64,000 bases of DNA from Mycobacterium sp. DL440 (GCF_011745145.1 NZ_CP050191.1:4543327-4607326), one strand, 5' to 3'. Positions 53,891 to 63,515 are shown, counted from the first letter of the stretch. Notes: generated by a model from the sequence alone, not told the origin. Numbers and translations are program-made.

Positions 53891-53950
53891 GCGAACAGAC
53901 GCGGAGGTACCCGAAAAGGGCACTTCAGGGGTAACTCCGCGTCTGTTCGC
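53891..53950. terminator. 22-bp inverted repeat between convergent genes
   Basis: Arms 53891-53912 and 53929-53950 pair over 22 bp with one mismatch and a 16-nt loop. The arms begin GCGAACAGACGCGGAG. It lies between the Rv3572-like gene and the fadE34 end and probably terminates both transcripts. Confidence 0.8.
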
Positions 53951-53961
53951 GGGAAGAAGTC

Positions 53962-56091
53962 CTACCGCGGCAGGCCGAGCAACCGCTCACCGGCGACGGT
54001 CAGCAGGATCTGCTCGGTACCGCCGGCGATCGTCAGGCAGCGCGTGTTGAGGAAGTCGTGCACCTCGTGGTTGCGCACCGCACCGCCGCCGTCGGACAGC
54101 TCCAGCCGGAACTCCGCCAGCGTCTGGCGGTAGCGCACCCCGATCAGCTTGCGGGAGCTGGCCTGTGCACCGGTGTCATGACCGCTGACCGCCAGTTGAG
54201 CGATCCGCTGGTCCAGCAGTGAGCCCACCTGGGCCGTCAGGATCAACTCGCCGAGGCGGTCCAGATCGGCCGGGTCCACATCAGGCTGCGCGCCGAGGGT
54301 GCGCAGCAGCTCCTCCATCGGATTGCCCAGCGCCGTCCCGCCGGCCATCGCCACCCGCTCGTTGGCCAGCGTGGTGCGCGCCAACCGCCAGCCGTCGTTG
54401 ACGGTGCCCACGACCATCTCGTCGGGCACGAATACGTCGTCGAAGAACACCTCGTTGAACAGCTCATCACCGGTGATCTCGCGCAGCGGGCGGATCATGA
54501 TGCCGGGTGTCTTCATGTCGATCAGGAAGTAGGTGATGCCTTTATGTTTGGGAGCGTCGGCGTCGGTGCGCGCCAGGCACACACCCCAGTGCGCCTTCTG
54601 CGCCGCCGAGGTCCACACCTTCTGACCGGTCAGCTTCCAACCCGGCTCACCGTTCGGGCCTTCTGCCCGAACCGCTTTCATGCGTAGTGCGGCCAGGTCG
54701 GACCCGGCGCCCGGCTCGGAGAACAGCTGGCACCACGCCAGGTCACCGCGCAGCGTGGCGGGCACGAACCGGTCGATCTGTTCGGGGCTGCCGTGCTCGA
54801 GGACGGTCGGCACCGCCCACCAGCCGATCACCAGGTCAGGGCGCTCCACCTCGGCCGCCGCGAGTTCCTGGTCGATCAGCAGTTGTTCGGCAGGAGTTGC
54901 GTTGCGGCCGTAGGGACGTGGCCAGTGCGGCGCCAGCAATCCAGACTCGGCCAGCGCCACCTGCCGCTTTTCCACCGGCAGCGCGGCCACCTCGGCGACC
55001 GCGGCGCTGATCTCCGGACGCAGACCGGCCACCGACTCCAGATCGATCCGCAACTCACGGCGCACTCCCTGCTGGGTCAGCGCGGAGACCCGGCGAATCC
55101 ACCGGCGCCGGCCACCGAGCGCATGCGAAATCCCGTATGCGCGACGCAGATACAGATGCGCCTCATGCTCCCAGGTGATACCGATACCGCCGAGCACCTG
55201 GATGCAGTCCTTGGCGTTGGCCTCGGCCGCCTCCACGCCCGCGGCGACCGCCACCGCAGCGGCGATCGACAACTGGGAGTCATCGGATTCCGACACCGCG
55301 AGCGCCGCGTCGGCCGCCGACACCGAGATCTGCTCGGAGCGCAGCAGCATCTCGGCACACATGTGCTTGATGGCTTGGAAGCTGCCGATCGGCTTGCCGA
55401 ACTGCTCGCGCACCTTGGCGTACTCGGTGGCGGTCTGCAGGGTCCAGCGGGCCAGGCCGGCGGCCTCGGCGGCCAGCACGGTCGCGGTGACGTCCTCGAA
55501 CCGCTGCCGTGAGACCTCGAGCACCTGCGCGGGCGCCGAATCGAGCACGACCCGGGCCAGTGGCAGCGAGAAATCGGTGGCGGTGAGCAGTTCGATGCTG
55601 ACGCCTGCGGCACTCGCGTCGACCAGCACCACGCGGTCGCCGGCGGGCAGCAACAGCACGCCGGCCGCATCCGCGCCCAGGACGTACTCGGCGGCGCCCG
55701 ACACCTTGCCGTCATCGAACGTCAGGTCCCCGCTCAGCGCCGCGCCGGCGGTGCGCTCACCCGATACCAGGGCTTCCAGCACGGCGTCATCGGTGACGAC
55801 GAGGGTTGCCAGGGCCGTGGTGGCCACCGGACCGGGCACCAGCGCGGCAGCGGCCTCGTCGACCATCGCGCACAGGTCCTCGACAGTGCCGCCGGCGCCA
55901 CCCTGCTCCTCGGGGACCGCCACGCTGAAGATCCCTAGTTCTGCGAGACCCTGAAACGGCCGCCGCCATGCATCGGCATCATGTTCACCGGATCGGACTG
56001 CCGCGGCAGTGTCGGTTGCGCCAGCCCAGCTCCTAACCAGGTCACGCGCGGCAAACTGCTCGTCGGTGATGGTGGCAGACGCGCCGGACAT
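53962..56091 (-). CDS. fadE34: Acyl-CoA dehydrogenase FadE34 (two-domain)
   Basis: This 709-residue protein fuses two acyl-CoA-dehydrogenase-like domains. The N-terminal one (about 1-330) includes YAKVREQFGKPIGSFQAIKH and HVLGGIGITWEHEAHLYLRRA-like wording. The C-terminal one (about 350-709) includes FSEPGAGSDLAALR, TGQKVWTSAAQKA and GGTEQILLTVAGERLLGLPR. FadE34 (ChsE3, Rv3573c) is reported to act on C24 steroid side-chain CoA esters. It diverges from kstR across a perfect KstR operator. Confidence 0.93.
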   Translation of the reverse strand: MSGASATITDEQFAARDLVRSWAGATDTAAAVRSGEHDADAWRRPFQGLAELGIFSVAVPEEQGGAGGTVEDLCAMVDEAAAALVPGPVATTALATLVVTDDAVLEALVSGERTAGAALSGDLTFDDGKVSGAAEYVLGADAAGVLLLPAGDRVVLVDASAAGVSIELLTATDFSLPLARVVLDSAPAQVLEVSRQRFEDVTATVLAAEAAGLARWTLQTATEYAKVREQFGKPIGSFQAIKHMCAEMLLRSEQISVSAADAALAVSESDDSQLSIAAAVAVAAGVEAAEANAKDCIQVLGGIGITWEHEAHLYLRRAYGISHALGGRRRWIRRVSALTQQGVRRELRIDLESVAGLRPEISAAVAEVAALPVEKRQVALAESGLLAPHWPRPYGRNATPAEQLLIDQELAAAEVERPDLVIGWWAVPTVLEHGSPEQIDRFVPATLRGDLAWCQLFSEPGAGSDLAALRMKAVRAEGPNGEPGWKLTGQKVWTSAAQKAHWGVCLARTDADAPKHKGITYFLIDMKTPGIMIRPLREITGDELFNEVFFDDVFVPDEMVVGTVNDGWRLARTTLANERVAMAGGTALGNPMEELLRTLGAQPDVDPADLDRLGELILTAQVGSLLDQRIAQLAVSGHDTGAQASSRKLIGVRYRQTLAEFRLELSDGGGAVRNHEVHDFLNTRCLTIAGGTEQILLTVAGERLLGLPR

Positions 56092-56135
56092 GGTGGACCT
56101 CCTAGTACCTGAAGCGAGAAGTCCGTGCTTCCCAC

Positions 56136-56149
56136 TAGAACGTGTTCTA
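56136..56149. promoter_or_regulatory. KstR operator between fadE34 and kstR
   Basis: TAGAACGTGTTCTA is a near-perfect palindrome and matches TnnAACnnGTTnnA at every defined base. It lies 45 bp upstream of fadE34 and can also control kstR itself. Confidence 0.92.
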
Positions 56150-56292
56150 ATGGTGACAGTGTTCGACCGTCAAGTCGACCCGCATCACAGCAGGACACGT
56201 CCGTGTGGTTACCGGCGCGGAGGTGCGTAGAAGGAGATCGCCGTGCGTATCGTTTTCCACGAGGTACGCGACGAGAGGGGGCCACACACCGC

Positions 56293-56970
56293 ATGTCCAG
56301 CGCACCACAGCAGGCAGGCAGCGAACCGTCCGGGTCGGACACCCGACCGCGTGAGGTCATGACCGTGGCAGTCCTCGCCGAATCCGAACTCGGCTCCGAA
56401 GCACAGCGCGAACGCCGCAAGCGCATCCTCGATGCCACCCTGGCCATCGCCTCCAAGGGCGGCTACGAGGCCGTCCAGATGCGGGCCGTGGCCGAACGGG
56501 CCGATGTCGCCGTCGGCACGCTCTACCGCTACTTCCCCTCCAAGGTCCACCTGCTGGTGTCCGCCCTCGGCCGGGAGTTCGAGCGCATCGACGCCAAGAC
56601 CGACCGGGCCGCGCTCGCCGGTGGCACCCCCTACCAGCGGCTGAGTTTCATGGTCGGCAAGCTGAACCGGGCCATGCAGCGCAACCCGTTGCTCACCGAG
56701 GCCATGACGCGGGCCTTCGTCTTCGCCGACGCCTCCGCGGCCGGCGAGGTCGACCACGTCGGCAAGCTGATGGACTCGATGTTCGCCCGCGCAATGAGCG
56801 ACGGCGAGCCGACCGAGGACCAGTACCACATCGCCCGGGTCATCTCGGACGTGTGGCTGTCCAACCTGCTGGCATGGCTGACCCGGCGGGCCTCGGCCAC
56901 CGACGTCAGCAAGAGACTGGACCTTGCGGTGCGGCTGCTGATCGGCGCCGAGGACAAACCTAAGATCTAG
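56293..56970 (+). CDS. kstR: TetR-family repressor KstR of cholesterol catabolism
   Basis: The product is 225 residues from ATG 56293, with ATG 56359 (MTVAVLAESELGSEAQRERR) as the shorter alternative. The DNA-binding region reads GGYEAVQMRAVAERADVAVGTLYRYF, and the rest closely follows Rv3574 as I remember it (VGKLNRAMQRNPLLTEAMTRAFVFADAS). KstR represses the large cholesterol regulon and is released by steroid side-chain CoA esters. The gene is separated by only 3 bp from otsB, so KstR may affect that gene too. Confidence 0.94.
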   Translation: MSSAPQQAGSEPSGSDTRPREVMTVAVLAESELGSEAQRERRKRILDATLAIASKGGYEAVQMRAVAERADVAVGTLYRYFPSKVHLLVSALGREFERIDAKTDRAALAGGTPYQRLSFMVGKLNRAMQRNPLLTEAMTRAFVFADASAAGEVDHVGKLMDSMFARAMSDGEPTEDQYHIARVISDVWLSNLLAWLTRRASATDVSKRLDLAVRLLIGAEDKPKI

Positions 56971-56973
56971 CGG

Positions 56974-57753
56974 GTGAGCCTTCCCGTCGAACTCCAGCAG
57001 GCACTCGCCCGGGCCGCACTCATACCCCGGCTGCTGATCACCTCCGATTTCGACGGCACCCTCGCCCCGATCGTGAACAACCCGGCCGACGCGCGTCCGC
57101 TGCGCGACGCTGCCGAGACCCTGATCGCACTCGCCGACCTGCCCGGCACCGCGACCGCGCTGATCTCCGGGCGGGCACTCGAGGTGCTGCGGGACCTGTC
57201 GGGCATGCCCGCAGCCGTGCACCTCGTCGGCAGCCACGGCGCCGAGTTCGACTCCGGATTCACCCACCCCATCGATCGCTCCCTCCTCGACACGATCGCC
57301 GCCGAACTCACCGCGATCGCCGGCGCCCGGCCCGGGGTGACCGTCGAACTGAAGCCGGCCAGCGTGGCGCTGCACGTCCGCAACGCCGAACCTGCCGACG
57401 CCGACTCCGCGCTGGGGCAGGCACGTGCGGCGTCGCAGACCTGGGATGCGCAGCTGACCGAGGGCAAGGCCGTCCTCGAGTTTGCCGTGATCACCACCGA
57501 CAAGGGCGAGGCCATCGACATTCTGCGCGACGAGCACGAGGCGTCCGCGGTGATCTACTTCGGCGACGACGTCACCGACGAGAAGGCGTTCCGCCGGCTG
57601 CGCGACGGCGACGTGGGCGTCAAAGTAGGGCCGGGCGAAACGCTCGCCGAATACCGGGTCGACGAACCCGAAGATGTTGCGGCAGCACTGAAATACCTGC
57701 TCGACGCGCGCCGCTCCGCCGAAACCGCATTCCAGCAGAAAAAGGTCGAGTAG
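56974..57753 (+). CDS. otsB: Trehalose-6-phosphate phosphatase (OtsB-like)
   Basis: This 259-residue HAD-superfamily phosphatase has the nucleophile motif SDFDGTLAPI (D25, D27), ISGR, GSHGAEF and a late FGDDVTDEKAFR, all typical of trehalose-phosphatases. It would turn trehalose 6-phosphate into trehalose. It starts at GTG 56974, 3 bp after kstR, and so may ride on the kstR transcript. Its last codons, encoding ETAFQQ, form one arm of an interspersed palindrome, so the C-terminus was probably shaped by that element. Confidence 0.9.
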   Translation: MSLPVELQQALARAALIPRLLITSDFDGTLAPIVNNPADARPLRDAAETLIALADLPGTATALISGRALEVLRDLSGMPAAVHLVGSHGAEFDSGFTHPIDRSLLDTIAAELTAIAGARPGVTVELKPASVALHVRNAEPADADSALGQARAASQTWDAQLTEGKAVLEFAVITTDKGEAIDILRDEHEASAVIYFGDDVTDEKAFRRLRDGDVGVKVGPGETLAEYRVDEPEDVAAALKYLLDARRSAETAFQQKKVE

Positions 57754-57780
57754 GCACCTGCTGGAATGCCGTTTCGGCGG
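57716..57780. repeat. 23-bp inverted repeat, interspersed palindrome copy 2
   Basis: Arms 57716-57738 and 57758-57780 pair over 23 bp with one mismatch and a 19-nt loop. The left arm lies inside the otsB coding end and the stop codon is in the loop. The core shares CGCATTCCAGCAG with the element at 26157-26217. It also separates otsB from the convergent LacI gene. Confidence 0.85.
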
Positions 57781-57796
57781 AATGGAACCGGGCAAC

Positions 57797-58897
57797 CTAG
57801 GCCGGCGGGCCCGACGTCCGCCCGCGCACCACCTCGGTTTCCAGCACCTCGATCACCGGCAGCCCATCCCGCGGCGGATTGTGCAGCAGTTCCCCGGCGC
57901 GCCGCCCCTTGGCCACACCGGACTGCACCACCGTGGACAGGCCGCGACTCAATGCCTCGGGCACCCCGTCGAACCCCGTCACCGTCATCTCCCCCGGCAC
58001 ATAGATACCGCGGGAGCGCAGATAATCCATGGCCGACAAGGCCAGCACGTCCGCGGTGCACATCAGCGCGGTGATGCGGGGATTGGCATCCAGCGCCACC
58101 TCGGCCGCGGCACCGCCGGATGTCGGCAGATGGTCGTAGCTCTCCACCACGGTCAGCTTGTCGGGGGCCAGGCCGGCGGCCGTCATCGCGTCGTACACAC
58201 CGTGGATCCGCTCGCGCTGCACATGGAAATGCGGCGACAGCATCCGATCCGGATCTGCCAGTGCGGGTTTCGTGCTCTCGTGCGGCCAGCCCCGGCCCAG
58301 CCGCATGGTCAGCAGGCCGATGTCGTGATGGCCCAGCTCCAGCACATGCTCGGCCAATCGCCGCATCCCGCCGCGATCATCGATGCCGACCCGCGAGACC
58401 CCGGGGACGTCTTTCGGCTGATCGACCACCACGACGGGCAACTGTCGCTGACGCACCACCTGCAGATACGGATCGTCGTCGGAAGCCGAATACACCACGA
58501 ATCCGTCGACACCCGCGGCGAGTATGGCCGCCGAACCGTCCTCGAAACTGCGATTGGGCCCGATGGCCACCAGCAGCAGCCCCTGCCCCACCGCTTCGCA
58601 GGATTCGGCAAGTCCGGCAACGAAATCCAGTGCGGCGGGATCGCTGAACGAATAATTGAGTCGCTCAGTGATGATCAGCCCCACCGCACCGGCCCTGCGG
58701 GTCCGCAACGAGCGCGCCACCGGATCCGGTCCGGCGTAGCCCAGCCTCTTGGCCGCGTCGAAGATCCGGTCGCGAAGCTCTGCGGACAACTGGTCCGGCC
58801 GGTTGTAGGCGTTGGAGATCGTGGTGCGCGAAACCTTGAGTTCGGCCGCCAACGAAGCCAGGGTGGCCCGCCGCGGCGGGTGGGGACTCCTTGGCAT
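57797..58897 (-). CDS. LacI-family transcriptional regulator (Rv3575c-like)
   Basis: This 366-residue regulator has a LacI helix-turn-helix at about 10-35 (TLASLAAELKVSRTTISNAYNRPDQLS) with the hinge region after it, and a periplasmic-binding-protein-like domain (about 70-360). It occupies the place of Rv3575c next to kstR. The effector and targets are not known. It starts 11 bp downstream of the aztB stop on the same strand, so it could also be read from the zinc operon. Confidence 0.88.
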   Translation of the reverse strand: MPRSPHPPRRATLASLAAELKVSRTTISNAYNRPDQLSAELRDRIFDAAKRLGYAGPDPVARSLRTRRAGAVGLIITERLNYSFSDPAALDFVAGLAESCEAVGQGLLLVAIGPNRSFEDGSAAILAAGVDGFVVYSASDDDPYLQVVRQRQLPVVVVDQPKDVPGVSRVGIDDRGGMRRLAEHVLELGHHDIGLLTMRLGRGWPHESTKPALADPDRMLSPHFHVQRERIHGVYDAMTAAGLAPDKLTVVESYDHLPTSGGAAAEVALDANPRITALMCTADVLALSAMDYLRSRGIYVPGEMTVTGFDGVPEALSRGLSTVVQSGVAKGRRAGELLHNPPRDGLPVIEVLETEVVRGRTSGPPA

Positions 58898-58908
58898 GCT
58901 TTCTGACG

Positions 58909-59793
58909 CTAGTGGATCGCCGAATTCCTCACCCGGTCAACCGTCCACACCGCCAGCCAGATTCCGCACGCGATCGTGACGATCACGAAGCTCGGCGGCA
59001 TGTTGAAGATTGCCGAGACCGCAAGCCCCGCCCAGACCGACAGCACACTGATCACGGTCGAGATCGTCATTGCGAGAATCGGTCGGGCCGTCACCATGAT
59101 GGCCGTCGCGGCCGGCGTGACGACAAGTGCGAACAGCAGCAGCGTGCCCACGGCCAGCACCGCCATCGTCACCGCGATCCCCAACAGCACCATGAACAGC
59201 ACCGACAACGCGCGGACCGGCACCCCTTTGGCCTCGGCCACCTGCGCGTTGACCGATGCGAACAACAGTGGGCGGAAGACGAACACGACCGTGGCGGCCA
59301 ACACCAGCAGCAGCGCGGTGAACATCAGCAACTGCTGGTGGGTGATGGCCAGCAGGTTGCCGAACAACACATTGGTCAACGTGGACGAATTCTTGGTGGC
59401 CAGCGAGTTGAAGAACAGGCCGAAGCCGGTGGCCAGGGCCAGCACCGTACCCGTAGCCACCTCGCGGTCGTGGGCCCGGCTGCCCAGCGCCCCGATGACC
59501 AGGGCTCCGCCGACGCAGAACGCCCCGAGTCCCAACCCGACCGGAAGCCCGAGCAGCGCCGCGCCTGTCGCACCGGGCAGACCGATGTGGGCCAGCGCGT
59601 GGGCGGCGAACGCGGTATTGCGCACGATGACGAAATAGCCGATCAGCCCGGCCGCCAGCGCCACCAACGTGCCGCCGATCAACGCGTTGCGCATGAACGC
59701 CGAGGTCAGGATCTGCCACCAGTTGTGCTGATAGCCCAGTGCCAGATTGCCTTGGGCGAACGTTCCAGCAGCAACCAGACCCGCCGGCATCAC
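58909..59793 (-). CDS. aztB: Zinc ABC transporter permease AztB
   Basis: This 294-residue membrane protein has about 8 hydrophobic helices and the ABC-3 family appearance (HALAHIGLPGATGAALLG, then VATGTVLALATGFGLFFN). It is the channel of a zinc/manganese-type importer. GTG 59793 overlaps the ATPase stop by 4 bp. With the ATPase and binding protein upstream it forms aztC-aztA-aztB, controlled by the Zur-like site at 61547. The metal is inferred from that site and the neighbours. Confidence 0.88.
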   Translation of the reverse strand: MMPAGLVAAGTFAQGNLALGYQHNWWQILTSAFMRNALIGGTLVALAAGLIGYFVIVRNTAFAAHALAHIGLPGATGAALLGLPVGLGLGAFCVGGALVIGALGSRAHDREVATGTVLALATGFGLFFNSLATKNSSTLTNVLFGNLLAITHQQLLMFTALLLVLAATVVFVFRPLLFASVNAQVAEAKGVPVRALSVLFMVLLGIAVTMAVLAVGTLLLFALVVTPAATAIMVTARPILAMTISTVISVLSVWAGLAVSAIFNMPPSFVIVTIACGIWLAVWTVDRVRNSAIH

Positions 59794-60566
59794 ACGCTCC
59801 TCATGTACATCTGGCCTAGCGGGGTGTTGGCCACCTGCACCTGGGTTCCGTAGAGGTGCGTCAGCAGATCGGCGTCCACCACCTCGTCGATGGCAGCGTG
59901 GTGCGCGTGCCCGTCGAGCAGATAGATGGCGCTGTCGAGCACGCTCAAAAGCGGGTTGAGGTCATGCGCGACAACGAGAATCGTCACGCCCAGGTCCTTG
60001 TTGAGCTTGGCCAGCAACTGCACGATCTCGTGTTGGTTGCGCAGGTCGAGCGCGGCCAGCGGCTCGTCGAGGATCAGCATCTTCGGATGTCCGACAAGGG
60101 CATTGGCCAGGGCGATGCGCTGCCGTTGGCCACCGGACAGCTCCGACAGCCGCATGGTCGCGAAGCCGGTCGCCTCGACCCACTCAAGGGCCTCGTCGAC
60201 CCGGGCCCGGTCGGCCGCCGACGTGCGGGTGAAACCCCAGCGCCGCCCGGTGAGCCCGAGAGTTACCGCACCGCGGGCCCGGATGGCCTCCCCCGCACCT
60301 GCGGCGTAGTCCTGAGGGACGTAGCCGATCAGATCGTTGTGTTCACCCGGCGCGCCGCCGAGCACCCGCACCGAACCCGAGGCTGCAGGCAACAGGCCCA
60401 GCACGACCTGCAGCATGGTGGACTTGCCCGATCCGTTGGAACCGATCAGCGCGACGATGCCGCCCGTCGGGATCTCGAAAGTGCCCTCCGACCAGATCAG
60501 CCGGCCCCCGCGCACGGCACTGACGTCATCGAAGACGAGGGCAGGCGGTTGGGCAGTGTCCGGCAC
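59790..60566 (-). CDS. aztA: Zinc ABC transporter ATP-binding protein AztA
   Basis: This 258-residue ATPase has Walker A GSNGSGKST, signature LSGGQRQRIALANAL, Walker B MLILDEPLAALD and the H-loop VVAHD. GTG 60566 shares a base with the aztC stop (TAGTG), so the longer frame into aztC is rejected. It energises the AztB permease. It lies between aztC and aztB in a tightly packed operon. Confidence 0.9.
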   Translation of the reverse strand: MPDTAQPPALVFDDVSAVRGGRLIWSEGTFEIPTGGIVALIGSNGSGKSTMLQVVLGLLPAASGSVRVLGGAPGEHNDLIGYVPQDYAAGAGEAIRARGAVTLGLTGRRWGFTRTSAADRARVDEALEWVEATGFATMRLSELSGGQRQRIALANALVGHPKMLILDEPLAALDLRNQHEIVQLLAKLNKDLGVTILVVAHDLNPLLSVLDSAIYLLDGHAHHAAIDEVVDADLLTHLYGTQVQVANTPLGQMYMRSV

Positions 60567-61516
60567 TAGCTCTGGACCCCGAGCGCTTTGGCGAGCGCAG
60601 TCAGTTGGTTCACCTGCCAAGCCTCGAACGAATCCGTTCCCGGCGCCACCGTTTCCGTGACATCGACCACCGGAATTCCGGCGCTCTCGGCGGCCGCCCG
60701 GATCTGCTTGGGCAGCGAGCCCTCGGTCTGCGTGTTGTAGATCAGCACATCGACCCCATGATCGGCGAGCAGTCGCAGGAACGTGTCCAGATCGGCCGGC
60801 GACGGTTCGGTGTCGTTGGACGACGCGGCCTGATAGCCCGCGGGTGTCTGATTGACCAGGCCGACCGCGGCTGCCATGTCGTCGAACACGGTTTCGGTGG
60901 CGGCATAGCGCTTACCGGGCGCCTTGGTCTTGATGTCGGTGATCAGTTGTTGGTAGGGCTGCATCGAGGTGGTGAACTCGGCGCGGCGCTGCGCGAAGTA
61001 ATCCTTTGCGTCCGGAGCCATTTGGCTCAGTTCCTCGGTCACCGCATCGGCCACGCCGGTCACCGCGACCGGGTCATACCAGGCGTGCGGGTTGGCCGAG
61101 GGATCGTCGGACTCACCGACGGCGCGCAGCACGATGGCATCCGGTGCCGTGCTCTGGGCGAGCTTGGTCGCCCACTCGTCGTAGTGGCCACCGTTGATGA
61201 CGACCAGTCGGGCGCCCTGGAACTTGGCCGCATCCGCGGGCGCGGGCTCGAAGTCGTGGGGATCGACCGACGAGCCGGCCACCACCGTGGTCACCTTCGC
61301 GCAGTCACCCCCCAGGGCGGACACGATGTCGCCCCACTGGTCGACGCTGACGACCACGTTGACGGGCGTGGTCACGCAGTTCCCACCGGCCTCGGGTTGC
61401 TGGGTTTCCTCTGAGCCGCAGGCGGCGAGGGCGAATGGTGTGGCCAGCAACAACGCGGTGGCCACGGCGCGGAGATTCAGGGGCGGGAGCACGGCGATAA
61501 CGATAACCGTTTGCAT
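60566..61516 (-). CDS. aztC: Zinc-binding lipoprotein AztC of the ABC transporter
   Basis: This 316-residue cluster A-I metal-binding lipoprotein has a lipobox LAAC with C33 in FALAACGSEE. Metal-site segments are VDPHDFEP and NPHAWYDP, and a late YNTQTEGS. The His-rich loop of ZnuA is absent, as in AztC, whose loading is helped by AztD. It starts at ATG 61516, only 31 bp from the Zur-like palindrome, and diverges from the COG0523 gene. An earlier GTG at 61528 is possible. Confidence 0.87.
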   Translation of the reverse strand: MQTVIVIAVLPPLNLRAVATALLLATPFALAACGSEETQQPEAGGNCVTTPVNVVVSVDQWGDIVSALGGDCAKVTTVVAGSSVDPHDFEPAPADAAKFQGARLVVINGGHYDEWATKLAQSTAPDAIVLRAVGESDDPSANPHAWYDPVAVTGVADAVTEELSQMAPDAKDYFAQRRAEFTTSMQPYQQLITDIKTKAPGKRYAATETVFDDMAAAVGLVNQTPAGYQAASSNDTEPSPADLDTFLRLLADHGVDVLIYNTQTEGSLPKQIRAAAESAGIPVVDVTETVAPGTDSFEAWQVNQLTALAKALGVQS

Positions 61517-61546
61517 TAGCAGATGCACGCCCGGATGATGATTTAT

Positions 61547-61561
61547 TGAAAATCGTTTTCA
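61547..61561. promoter_or_regulatory. Zur-like operator in the zinc locus
   Basis: TGAAAATCGTTTTCA is a palindrome with TGAAAA/TTTTCA arms and resembles actinobacterial Zur boxes (TGAAAATNATTTTCA type). It lies between aztC and the COG0523 gene and can repress both when zinc is plentiful. A nearby GATAACGATAACCG at about 61496 might be a second weak site. Confidence 0.78.
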
Positions 61562-61573
61562 TTAAGGAGTCCG

Positions 61574-62704
61574 ATGTCCGATCTGCTGCCCGTCACCGTC
61601 CTGTCCGGCTTTCTCGGAGCCGGGAAGACCACGCTTCTCAACCACATCCTGGCCAACCGCGAGGGCAGACGCGTCGCCGTCATCGTCAATGACATGAGCG
61701 AGGTCAACATCGACGCCGCGCTCATCGCCGGGCAGGGACACCTCGACCGCACGGAGGAGAAGCTCGTCGAGCTCACCAACGGCTGCATCTGCTGCACACT
61801 GCGCGAGGATCTGGTGGAGGCGGTCGGCTCGCTGGCGCGACAGAACCGGTTCGACCAGTTGGTCATCGAGTCGACCGGCATCTCCGAGCCCATGCCAGTC
61901 GCGGCCACCTTCAGCTGGGAGTTCGAGGACGGCTTCAGCCTCGGCGCGCTGGCCCGGTTGGACACACTGGTGACGGTGGTCGACGCGTCCACCTTCCTGA
62001 CCGAGGTCGTCCGCGGTGAAGGCCTGGCCGACCGGGATCTGGCCGCCGGCGAGGGCGATGCCCGCAGCATCTCCGACCTTCTCACCGATCAGGTGGAATT
62101 CGCCGACGTCATCCTGCTCAACAAGACCGACCTGGTGAGCCCGGCGATCCTCGACACCGTCCACACACTGCTGCGCAGACTCAATCCGACCGCCAAGCTG
62201 ATCCGGACCGACCACGGCATCGTCGACATCGGCGAAGTACTCGGCACCGGGCTGTTCGACCCGGAGGCCGCCGCCCGGACCCCGGGCTGGGACGAGGAGC
62301 TCGCGATGGGACACACACCCGAAACCGAGGAGTACGGCATCAGCTCGATGACCTTCCGCTCCGACCGGCCGTTTCATCCCCAGCGCCTCGGCGACGCACT
62401 CGCTCAGGTGACAAGGGTCTTGCGCAGCAAGGGATTCTGCTGGATCGCGAGCCGTCCGACGATCGCTGCCATCTGGTCGCAAGCCGGCCCCAACCTGGCG
62501 ATCGAACCGGCGCAGTACTGGTCGGGCACCGAGATCGCGCCGGGTCAGGAGATCGTGTTCATCGGAATCAAGCTCGACCGGGACATGGTCCGCCGGCTAC
62601 TCGACGGCGCCCTGCTGACCGATGCGGAACTGGCCGAGGGCCAGCAGGCCTGGGTCGGCTATCCCGATCCGCTACCGACCTGGAGCGTCACCCACTCGCA
62701 CTGA
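61574..62704 (+). CDS. COG0523 (CobW/ZNG1-type) GTPase
   Basis: This 376-residue G3E GTPase has Walker A GFLGAGKT at 12-19, VIVNDMSE, the family metal motif C71-x-C73-C74 (CICC), ESTG and the guanine-specific NKTD. COG0523 proteins of this kind act as zinc chaperones, and genes beside Zur sites are usually involved in zinc starvation. AAGGAG precedes ATG 61574. It diverges from aztC and its end overlaps the methyltransferase gene by 17 bp. Confidence 0.92.
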   Translation: MSDLLPVTVLSGFLGAGKTTLLNHILANREGRRVAVIVNDMSEVNIDAALIAGQGHLDRTEEKLVELTNGCICCTLREDLVEAVGSLARQNRFDQLVIESTGISEPMPVAATFSWEFEDGFSLGALARLDTLVTVVDASTFLTEVVRGEGLADRDLAAGEGDARSISDLLTDQVEFADVILLNKTDLVSPAILDTVHTLLRRLNPTAKLIRTDHGIVDIGEVLGTGLFDPEAAARTPGWDEELAMGHTPETEEYGISSMTFRSDRPFHPQRLGDALAQVTRVLRSKGFCWIASRPTIAAIWSQAGPNLAIEPAQYWSGTEIAPGQEIVFIGIKLDRDMVRRLLDGALLTDAELAEGQQAWVGYPDPLPTWSVTHSH

Positions 62705-63515
62705 GAGGCTTGCGGCCCCACACCGAGTACATCGTCGGTGACCGGTAGACGAACGCCGGGTCCTCCATGGCCCGACGGGCGTCGGCCAGGACCGATTCGG
62801 TGATGACTCCGCCGGCGATCATCACGTCGTCGAGCTTCGCAAAGCTCTCCACGAGAAACCCCGATTTCACGCTTCCGCCCCGCTCCGTCGTCGAGCCGAC
62901 ATCGCTGCCCGTGGCCTCCAGACCCAGCCCGTCCACGTGGGCCGGCAGCCGTGCGCCGTAGTGCAGATCCATCACCCCTGCCGCAACCAGAAACGCGTGA
63001 CGCGCGCGCACGTAGGCATGAAAGCCCGCCGCCGACGGATGGTCCGGGGTGAGTGATTGTGCGGTGCTGTAGTCGGGCTCCTCGACAACCAGCCAACCAC
63101 CCGGACGGAGCGCCGCCACCATGCGGTGCAGCACCGCGAGCGGATCGGTCATGTGCACCATCAATACCCGGCAATGCACGAGGTCGTATGCCGCCGGCTC
63201 GATCTCGTCGCGCGTGATGTCGCAGCGACGTACCTCGATCCCCAGCGCGGGCAAGTCGTCGAGGAACTTCGGATCCAGGTCAACAGCGACGACATGGCCG
63301 GTTGGTCCCACGCGGCTGCCGAGCCACCGCGCGACCGATCCCCCACCCGCGCCGACTTCAAGACAATGCCAGCCCGGACCGACCCCGATGGTGTCGAAGG
63401 TGCGGGTGGTCCGCGGATCACCCAGACCTTCAAGCCGCTGCAGACGCTCCCGCTCCCGCGTCTCTTCGTAATCTGCGGCAAAGTACCGCCCGCCCTCATC
63501 GGCATCGATTGGCAT
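62688..63515 (-). CDS. SAM-dependent methyltransferase
   Basis: This 275-residue class I methyltransferase has the SAM motif [18 protein letters not shown] and [15 protein letters not shown]. The substrate is unknown. Its start is 26 bp downstream of aztD on the same strand, so it may belong to the aztD transcript. Its 3' end overlaps the convergent COG0523 gene by 17 bp. Confidence 0.88.
   Translation of the reverse strand: MPIDADEGGRYFAADYEETRERERLQRLEGLGDPRTTRTFDTIGVGPGWHCLEVGAGGGSVARWLGSRVGPTGHVVAVDLDPKFLDDLPALGIEVRRCDITRDEIEPAAYDLVHCRVLMVHMTDPLAVLHRMVAALRPGGWLVVEEPDYSTAQSLTPDHPSAAGFHAYVRARHAFLVAAGVMDLHYGARLPAHVDGLGLEATGSDVGSTTERGGSVKSGFLVESFAKLDDVMIAGGVITESVLADARRAMEDPAFVYRSPTMYSVWGRKPLSASG

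Noticed and set aside
56209..57795. 528-codon minus-strand frame over kstR and otsB
   Set aside because: It lies opposite two recognisable genes and has no domain or signal of its own.
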